A DNA stretch of 19,586 nucleotides from Alphaproteobacteria bacterium UBA3002 (GTDB lineage Bacteria > Pseudomonadota > Alphaproteobacteria > Rickettsiales > UBA3002): positions 40,810 to 60,395 of the forward strand of contig DDZS01000031.1 in the NCBI GenBank assembly GCA_002346425.1. The letters run 5' to 3'. The notes under the pieces are model-generated. The model was not told the origin of the DNA. It was given only the letters and a program-made list of their open reading frames with translations, and did no database searches. This document shows, in pieces, positions 14,856-19,586 of the stretch (positions are counted from its first letter, which is position 1; each line of letters opens with the position of its first letter). Made by a program: the position numbers and the translations under genes.

Positions 14856-15716
14856 TCAGCGCGCGTTCAACTGCTCCGCATCTTCGCGGCTCCAACCTTC
14901 ATATTTTGCTACAATCGCATTACAGCGCGTCTGCATATCTTCTTGCGAGCCGACGCCTTTCTTGCGACGCCAACGATTCGATACCAGATTATCTAACTCA
15001 ACGCGCATTTCAGCACGGGTTTGCTCAATCAGCTTTTGGCTGATGAAATTAGCGAGTTGAAAATAATGCTGCAGATGGCCAAGATGTTTCGCGGCATCCG
15101 CCTCATACTGCGCCAGTGTTTCTTTCTGCTCCGCTTCCGGAATTGGGTCCTGCTTGGTCGCATAGTAGAAGGCATAATACTGATGTGCGCAGGTCGCCTC
15201 CGCAAGTCCTTTAAAATGATGATTGAATGCCTGCGGAGAGCGCGCGTCGCGATACGCCGCACGGTCGCGCGCCACCGCTGCGGCTACCATTTCTGCGATG
15301 TCGGGGGTGGCGGATTGCTCAGCAAAATCAATTATTGTCATGCCATACACGTCGCGCACGCGGTAGTCCGCGCCCTGCTCTAGCAGATATTGGACGACAT
15401 CCTGATTGCCACTTTGCACGGCAATGAAAATTGGATAATTTTTCTGTGGGCCACCATCGTTTAAATTAGCCCCTGCGTCGTGCAATACTTTCACCACGGG
15501 CAACGCTAACCCATCCGCGCGGCTGGCTGCAATGGATAGCAAAGGCCACCCTGCTCCATCACGAATCGTCGAAAGATCGGGAATTTTCGCTGCTAACAAC
15601 CGCACATCTTCCACCTTCCCATTCGATGTCCGGTAAATCAATTCTTCCTGCACATCGTCCGCCGCCATCACAGGCGTAGCCAACCAGCATAATACAACGC
15701 ATAAAAATGTTCTCAT
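14856..15716 (-). CDS. Exported ankyrin-repeat protein
   Basis: The 286-residue protein has a signal peptide (about residues 1-18, cut after VMA), so it is likely periplasmic. About residues 24-150 form roughly four ankyrin repeats, recognisable by PLLSIAAS, VVKVLHDAGANLN, YPIFIAVQSGNQDVVQYLLEQGAD and DVYGMTIIDFA. The C-terminal half (about 160-286) is helical and unassigned, with a Tyr/His-rich block (AHQYYAFYYATKQDP), a coiled-coil-like region and two cysteines in total (Cys176, Cys265). Ankyrin repeats mediate protein contacts; the partner is unknown. It converges on the chemoreceptor gene with only 8 bases between stop codons. Confidence 0.85.
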   Translation of the reverse strand: MRTFLCVVLCWLATPVMAADDVQEELIYRTSNGKVEDVRLLAAKIPDLSTIRDGAGWPLLSIAASRADGLALPVVKVLHDAGANLNDGGPQKNYPIFIAVQSGNQDVVQYLLEQGADYRVRDVYGMTIIDFAEQSATPDIAEMVAAAVARDRAAYRDARSPQAFNHHFKGLAEATCAHQYYAFYYATKQDPIPEAEQKETLAQYEADAAKHLGHLQHYFQLANFISQKLIEQTRAEMRVELDNLVSNRWRRKKGVGSQEDMQTRCNAIVAKYEGWSREDAEQLNAR

Positions 15717-15752
15717 CTGTCTATTATACGCATTGCGACGCGAAACCCAACG

Positions 15753-15781
15753 GTTGAAGCGGGCAATTTCTGAAATATATA
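15753..15781 (+). promoter_or_regulatory. Candidate htpG promoter
   Basis: GTTGAA (15753-15758) and TATATA (15776-15781) are 17 bases apart, placing the start about 12 bases before the ATG. The spacing suits sigma-70. The -35 core TTGAA also partly resembles alphaproteobacterial heat-shock (RpoH) promoters, but the -10 lacks their C-rich start, so heat-shock control is not shown. Confidence 0.45.
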
Positions 15782-15799
15782 TCCTTTACAGGAGGAATT

Positions 15800-17707
15800 A
15801 TGGGAGCAACTGCCGCTAACGCCACATCATCACCCGAGGAGTCAATCGCCTTCTCTGCCGAAATCAGCAAAGTGCTAAAGCTGATGATTCATTCGCTTTA
15901 TACCAACCGCGATATATTTTTGCGCGAGTTAATCTCAAACGCATCGGATGCTTGCGACAAATTACGCTACGCAGCGTTAGAAAAACCAGAACTGCTTAAA
16001 GATCAACCAGAGCTTGCCATTAGCATCCGTTATGATGAGGCACATAACACGGTTACCATCGCCGATAGCGGCATTGGCATGAACCGCGATGATTTGATTG
16101 AGAATATTGGTACCATTGCCCATTCGGGTACCGAACAATTTTTGGCAACGTTAGAACAACAGCCCGATCAGCGCATGAATTTAATTGGGCAGTTTGGCGT
16201 AGGCTTTTATTCCGCCTTCATGGTAGCGGACCGTGTGCAGGTTATAAGCCGTAAAGCGGGAGAAACCGAGAGCTGGCACTGGGAATCGGATGGTGAAAAC
16301 ACCTATCAATTACGGGCGGCGGATTCGGATGCGCCGCGTGGGACACAGATAACGCTTTATCTGAAGGATGATGCTAAGGCCTATGCCGAGCGTTTTCGTC
16401 TTAAACATATTATCGAGACCTATTCCGATCATATTTCGTTTCCCATTATGTTGGAAACAGACAATGGAGAAAACGAGCAGGTTAACAAAGCTTCTGCTAT
16501 TTGGGCACGTCCAAAATCGGAGATCGATGAAGAGCAATATCTCGAATTTTATCGCCATGTGTCGCATGCTGCGGACACGCCGTTTCTAACTATGCATACA
16601 CGCGCAGAAGGCGTGATTGAATATACGAGTCTGCTGTATGTCCCGACGGTCAAACCCTTCGATCTGTTTCATCCCGAACGGCGGCGTCGGGTAAAACTCT
16701 ATGTGAAACGCGTCTTTATTACCGATGAGAATATCGATCTGGTGCCAGCCTGGTTGCGGTTTCTGCGTGGTGTGGTCGATTCGGAAGATCTACCGCTCAA
16801 TATCAGCCGCGAAAATTTACAATCGAATCCCATATTAAGCAAAATTCGCGATGGCATTACCAATAAGACGCTTTCGACGCTAAAGAAAAAGATGGAAAGC
16901 GACCCAGCCGCCTATAACGACTTTTGGCATAATTTTGGCGGCGTTATTAAGGAAGGCTTATGCGAAGCGGCCGCGCCGGTCGACAAGATCTTGGAGATTT
17001 GCCGCTTTGAATCAACGCATGACAGCACGCAGCTAGCAGGGCTTGCCGATTATGTTTCGCGCATGCAGGAAGGGCAAGAAGCCATCTATGTGCTCAATGG
17101 CGACGATGCAGAACAATTGCGCCATTCACCACAATTGGAAGGCTTCAGGAAGCAAGGGATCGAAGTGTTGTTACTGACCGATCAGGTGGATGATTTCTGG
17201 CTGAATCTGAATCATCACTATCAGGGAAAACCATTCCGCTCCGTTACGCGACACGGCAAAGATTTAGAAGCATTCGCCCCTAAAATTGAGAATGCTGACA
17301 CCGATAAAAGTGCCGAGGATGATACAAAGCTGGCAACGTTAATGGAAAAAATGCAGGCTGTGTTCGGCGAAACGATCCGCGAAGTGCGTAGCACACAGAA
17401 GCTGGATGAAAGCCCGGTCTGCTTAGCCGTCGCAGAAGGCGATATGGATTTGCGTATGGAGCGTTTTCTGCGCGAGCATAATCAACTGCCGCGCGGTAGT
17501 GCACGCGTATTAGAGGTAAACCCACATCATCCGATCATTAGGTATTTGGCAGCACATCAAGACGACGTTGCCTTACTGGAATCAACTAGTCAGATGCTGC
17601 TGGATCAGGCTCGGATACAAGAGGGCGAACCCATTGCCGATCCGGCTGCGTTCGCCAAGCGGCTGAGCGCCCTGTTGGTAAAATCGCTTACCAACGCGAC
17701 AGAATAG
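15800..17707 (+). CDS. htpG: Molecular chaperone HtpG (Hsp90)
   Basis: HtpG is the cytosolic bacterial Hsp90, an ATP-driven dimeric chaperone. The 635-residue protein has a typical length. The N-terminal GHKL ATPase domain shows ELISNASDACDKLRY (about 44-58), ADSGIGM, GTIAHSGT and the lid motif GQFGVGFYSAFM, followed by GTQITLYL. The middle domain contains YVKRVFI and the catalytic-arginine segment LPLNISRE. The C-terminal dimerisation region ends without an EEVD motif, as in bacteria. The first dozen residues are not conserved. A perfect AGGAGG (15790-15795) lies four bases before the ATG, implying strong translation. The DUF368 gene starts 24 bases after the stop and is probably co-transcribed. 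Confidence 0.98.
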   Translation: MGATAANATSSPEESIAFSAEISKVLKLMIHSLYTNRDIFLRELISNASDACDKLRYAALEKPELLKDQPELAISIRYDEAHNTVTIADSGIGMNRDDLIENIGTIAHSGTEQFLATLEQQPDQRMNLIGQFGVGFYSAFMVADRVQVISRKAGETESWHWESDGENTYQLRAADSDAPRGTQITLYLKDDAKAYAERFRLKHIIETYSDHISFPIMLETDNGENEQVNKASAIWARPKSEIDEEQYLEFYRHVSHAADTPFLTMHTRAEGVIEYTSLLYVPTVKPFDLFHPERRRRVKLYVKRVFITDENIDLVPAWLRFLRGVVDSEDLPLNISRENLQSNPILSKIRDGITNKTLSTLKKKMESDPAAYNDFWHNFGGVIKEGLCEAAAPVDKILEICRFESTHDSTQLAGLADYVSRMQEGQEAIYVLNGDDAEQLRHSPQLEGFRKQGIEVLLLTDQVDDFWLNLNHHYQGKPFRSVTRHGKDLEAFAPKIENADTDKSAEDDTKLATLMEKMQAVFGETIREVRSTQKLDESPVCLAVAEGDMDLRMERFLREHNQLPRGSARVLEVNPHHPIIRYLAAHQDDVALLESTSQMLLDQARIQEGEPIADPAAFAKRLSALLVKSLTNATE

Positions 17708-17731
17708 CGCCTGGCTGCTACCTCCTGATGC

Positions 17732-18655
17732 ATGCAATGGCTTAAACGACATCTCTATTTTATTTTCTGCGGATGCTGTATGGGCACTGCAGATACCATC
17801 CCCGGCGTCTCTGGTGGCACAATTGCCCTTATCACAGGCATTTATCCACGTCTCATCCGCGCGATTACCGCCGCTAATATTTCGTCACTCTTTTTGGTAT
17901 TAAAGGGGCATATACGTGCCTTATATAAGCAGATGGATTTAGGCTTTTTGCTATGTTTATTAGCCGGAATCATCGCTGCCATTATTTTCGTGATTAAAGT
18001 GATTGGTCTTCCGGACCTGCTTAATCAATACCCCCATTACGTGTATGCCCTCTTTTTCGGACTCATCTTGGCATCGGTGCCCATGGTTCTTCGTCGCACC
18101 GAGGGTCCGCGTGACCGGTTAAGCTGGTTAATATGCCTGGCATTGGGCGCTGCATTTGCCATTGCCATCGTCACTCAAAAACCCGTACATGCGCCTGAAG
18201 GCATGGTATGGAGTTTTGCCGGTGGCGCAGTAGCGATTTGCGCCATGTTGCTTCCTGGGATTTCGGGTTCCTTCATCTTGCTAATGACAGGGCAGTATCT
18301 GCTAATTCTCGAAGCTGTTGATCGGTTCGACTTTGAAGTGCTGGCGCCTTTCATACTGGGCTGCATATTTGGTATATTAGCTTTCTCTCGCGTTATAAAC
18401 TGGCTGCTTAGGGGCTATTACAACGCCACCTTATATTTCATGGCAGGGCTGCTCTTGGGAAGCTTATGGATGATCTGGCCTTTTCAGAATCGTCAGTATG
18501 AGTTCGTTCATGGCAAATCGAAGCTGGTGAGCTCCACCCCTTATTGGCCAGAGTGGCAAGGGCATTTAGGCGAAGTGGCGATTATCGGTCTGATGGTGGT
18601 GGGCGTGATTATCGTAAGCGCGATGGACCGGATGGCAAAAAAAATGCCCGGCTAA
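17732..18655 (+). CDS. popT: DUF368 polyprenyl-phosphate transporter (PopT type)
   Basis: DUF368 membrane proteins have been identified as polyprenyl-phosphate transporters (PopT) that return the undecaprenyl-phosphate carrier to the cytoplasmic face for cell-envelope synthesis. The 307-residue protein has about eight hydrophobic segments and both family signature repeats: DTIPGVSGGTIALITG (about 21-36) and LLPGISGSFILLMTGQY (about 173-189). Length is normal. No clear ribosome site precedes the ATG at 17732, which lies 24 bases after htpG, so translation may depend on read-through from that gene. Its stop codon lies inside the terminator hairpin shared with the convergent pilin gene. The function is transferred from the family; the exact lipid substrate here is inferred. 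Confidence 0.88.
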   Translation: MQWLKRHLYFIFCGCCMGTADTIPGVSGGTIALITGIYPRLIRAITAANISSLFLVLKGHIRALYKQMDLGFLLCLLAGIIAAIIFVIKVIGLPDLLNQYPHYVYALFFGLILASVPMVLRRTEGPRDRLSWLICLALGAAFAIAIVTQKPVHAPEGMVWSFAGGAVAICAMLLPGISGSFILLMTGQYLLILEAVDRFDFEVLAPFILGCIFGILAFSRVINWLLRGYYNATLYFMAGLLLGSLWMIWPFQNRQYEFVHGKSKLVSSTPYWPEWQGHLGEVAIIGLMVVGVIIVSAMDRMAKKMPG

Positions 18656-18669
18656 AAAGCCGGGCATTT
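18637..18669 (-). terminator. Shared terminator between popT and flp
   Basis: A twelve-base perfect stem (18642-18653 with 18658-18669) has a four-A loop. On the minus strand it is followed by a run of T residues (A residues 18637-18644 on plus), which makes it a strong terminator for the pilin gene 20 bases away. On the plus strand only TTT follows, inside the stem arm, so it is a weaker stop for popT. The popT stop codon is at 18653-18655. Confidence 0.88.
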
Positions 18670-18689
18670 CGTGTTTCAAAAAAGCTAAC

Positions 18690-18872
18690 TTATTTAGCGT
18701 TTTTGTTACCACCTTTAAGACCAGACTGGACTTTAGAGAAGGTGGTTTTCAGTTCGTTACCTACCAGGCCGAATACAACGATCGCAGCGATCGAAATCAG
18801 AGCTGCAATCAGACCGTATTCAATAGCGGTCGCACCAGATTCATCTTTCATCAGTTGAGAAAATTTAGTCAT
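18690..18872 (-). CDS. flp: Flp-type pilin (type IVb prepilin)
   Basis: The 60-residue protein is a typical Flp prepilin. It has a 13-residue leader ending in Gly (MTKFSQLMKDESG), then ATAIEYGLIAALISIA, with Glu at mature position 5 and Tyr at 6. The hydrophobic helix (about residues 17-40) and a short Lys/Asn/Gly-rich tail complete it. A TadV/CpaA-type peptidase would cut after Gly13, and the mature 47-residue subunit would polymerise into tad pili used for adhesion. AGGAG (18881-18885) lies eight bases before the ATG. No tad/cpa assembly genes are present in the window. Codon use (many ACT, AAA and GTT codons) suggests high expression. Confidence 0.95.
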   Translation of the reverse strand: MTKFSQLMKDESGATAIEYGLIAALISIAAIVVFGLVGNELKTTFSKVQSGLKGGNKNAK

Positions 18873-18891
18873 GAGTAATACTCCTATAAGT

Positions 18892-18948
18892 GGGCTGTGC
18901 CCGTTAATATGGTATGCATTGCATACCGACCACGCTGAACTCTTCAGC
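18892..18948 (-). promoter_or_regulatory. Three tandem hairpins in the flp leader
   Basis: Three perfect inverted repeats lie between the flp promoter and its ribosome site. They are 18934-18948 (GCTGAA-CTC-TTCAGC), 18911-18927 (GGTATGCA-T-TGCATACC) and 18892-18902 (GGGC-TGT-GCCC). In RNA each can fold, the middle one with a slightly larger loop. The first would sit almost at the transcript 5' end. A role in mRNA stability fits; the middle 17-base palindrome could also be a repressor site. Confidence 0.6.
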
Positions 18949-18956
18949 TAATTCTG

Positions 18957-18965
18957 ATTATAGCA
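18957..18965 (-). promoter_or_regulatory. Extended -10 promoter of flp
   Basis: On the minus strand TGC directly precedes a perfect TATAAT (18957-18962), the extended -10 form that needs little or no -35 contact. The -35 region is poor and AT-rich. The predicted start near 18950 gives a leader of about 78 bases before the pilin ATG. Confidence 0.6.
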
Positions 18966-19057
18966 AAATTTTATAAACATTCCATAAGAAATGTTAATTT
19001 TTAGCAAAATATATTCGTTAATTCTCTATGAAGCCATAAAAGCACAATTCATAGCTT

Positions 19058-19104
19058 TAAAAACACTAAACCCGGCGCCCTTTACCAGGACGCCGGGTTT
19101 AGTG
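19058..19104 (-). terminator. Terminator of the tRNA-Val/tRNA-Asp unit
   Basis: A fourteen-base perfect stem (19064-19077 with 19091-19104) has a 13-base loop and is followed on the minus strand by TTTTT. The stem begins at the CCA end of tRNA-Asp (3' end at 19103), so termination would occur directly after the mature tRNA. Confidence 0.88.
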
Positions 19105-19179
19105 GCGCGAGTGACGAGACTCGAACTCGCGGCCTCCGCCGTGACAGGGCGGCGCTCTAACCAACTGAGCTACACCCGC
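19103..19179 (-). tRNA. tRNA-Asp(GUC)
   Basis: A 77-base cloverleaf on the minus strand. The acceptor GCGGGTG pairs with CACTCGC (one G-U pair). The D arm contains AGCTCAGTTGGTTAGAGC, the anticodon loop CTGTCAC reads GTC, and the T loop is TTCGAGT. Discriminator G and an encoded CCA end it. Asp identity fits the GUC anticodon and the G73 discriminator. Confidence 0.96.
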
Positions 19180-19265
19180 GCAATGTGCCAGTTTTGTAAT
19201 CGGCTGACCTCAGGGATGCAAGTCCTTTCTGAGTTTACCGATTCACAGCTGACACGCTGTGGAAA

Positions 19266-19341
<76 letters not shown>

Positions 19342-19362
19342 GATCCAGATCGGAAGGGCCGC

Positions 19363-19390
19363 TATCTAGCGTGCAAAGTTTCAAAATCAA
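19363..19390 (-). promoter_or_regulatory. Candidate promoter of the tRNA-Val/tRNA-Asp unit
   Basis: On the minus strand TTGATT (19385-19390), a 16-base spacer and TAGATA (19363-19368) are followed by a GC-rich segment GCGGCCC. A GC-rich discriminator just after the -10 is the usual mark of growth-rate and ppGpp-controlled stable-RNA promoters. The tRNA-Val 5' end lies 22 bases beyond the -10. Confidence 0.6.
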
Positions 19391-19426
19391 TTGAAAGGAT
19401 GCACTCAGGCGTTAGGGCGGCGGCCC

Positions 19427-19586
19427 ATGACGCTCCCTCGTATTCTCGTTCTCGCCACCGGAGGCACCATTGCCGGGGAGGCTGGCGATGCCATGCGGCA
19501 CGATTACCGGCCCGGACAGGTCGGGATCGACCACTATCTGAACGAGGCCGCGGGGCTGGGCGTTGCGGCGGAATTTACCGGACGGT
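19427..19586 (+). CDS. L-asparaginase, N-terminal fragment cut off by the window edge
   Basis: The first 53 codons are present. They read MTLPRILVLATGGTIAG, whose TGGTIAG segment holds the catalytic Thr of bacterial asparaginases, followed by a YRPGQVG segment that aligns with YTVGKVG of the E. coli periplasmic type II enzyme. The enzyme converts asparagine to aspartate and ammonium. No signal peptide is visible, so this one should be cytoplasmic. By hand count the fragment is about 65% GC, with GGG, CGG, CTC and GCC codons common, against roughly 50% or lower in neighbouring genes. It lies 86 bases from the 5' end of tRNA-Val on the opposite strand. Transfer from a GC-rich source is possible, but the sample is short. 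Confidence 0.85.
   Translation, partial: MTLPRILVLATGGTIAGEAGDAMRHDYRPGQVGIDHYLNEAAGLGVAAEFTGR

Overview
The window looks like chromosomal DNA of a free-living, roughly 50% GC alphaproteobacterium. The support is family content: an IalB-type periplasmic protein, a Rickettsia/Thermus-type isocitrate dehydrogenase with a C-terminal extension, an Flp pilin, a cytosolic-type chemoreceptor and an alphaproteobacterial-style ammonium transporter. The genus cannot be fixed from the sequence; a Micavibrio- or Rhodospirillales-like lineage is only a guess. Most of the window is housekeeping. I see no CRISPR array, transposase, integrase, toxin-antitoxin pair or recognisable defence system.

Layout, left to right. 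(1) 1-95: the 5' two thirds of a tRNA-Ile(GAU) on the minus strand, with its own promoter. (2) 112-2051: a soluble diguanylate cyclase (minus), diverging from a two-gene unit made of a small membrane protein and a receiver-less OmpR-type winged-helix protein. (3) 2043-3596: a fused GNAT acetyltransferase/nitrilase-superfamily amidohydrolase (minus). (4) 3760-8101: an IalB-family exported protein, rlmN and alaS (plus), a translation-related group. (5) 8098-10682: three uncharacterised minus-strand genes, including a Gln/Pro/Met-rich lipoprotein; this is the least explained part. (6) 10792-14847: isocitrate dehydrogenase, the ammonium transporter amtB and an MCP-like receptor whose signalling tip precedes its sensor region. 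(7) 14856-15716: an exported ankyrin-repeat protein (minus). (8) 15800-18655: htpG followed by a DUF368 polyprenyl-phosphate transporter. (9) 18690-19341: an orphan Flp pilin with an unusually structured leader, then tRNA-Asp and tRNA-Val (all minus). (10) 19427-end: the start of an L-asparaginase gene at about 65% GC, clearly richer than its surroundings.

Functional threads are nitrogen handling (amtB, the adjacent receptor, the amidohydrolase and the asparaginase fragment), translation (three tRNAs, rlmN, alaS) and surface or signalling functions (diguanylate cyclase, Flp pilin, lipoprotein). The best leads are the structured leaders of flp and amtB, a terminator-like hairpin lying on the start codon of the unknown gene at 8098-9189, the reversed receptor architecture, and the small membrane protein/winged-helix pair. 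None amounts to a clearly new system on sequence alone.
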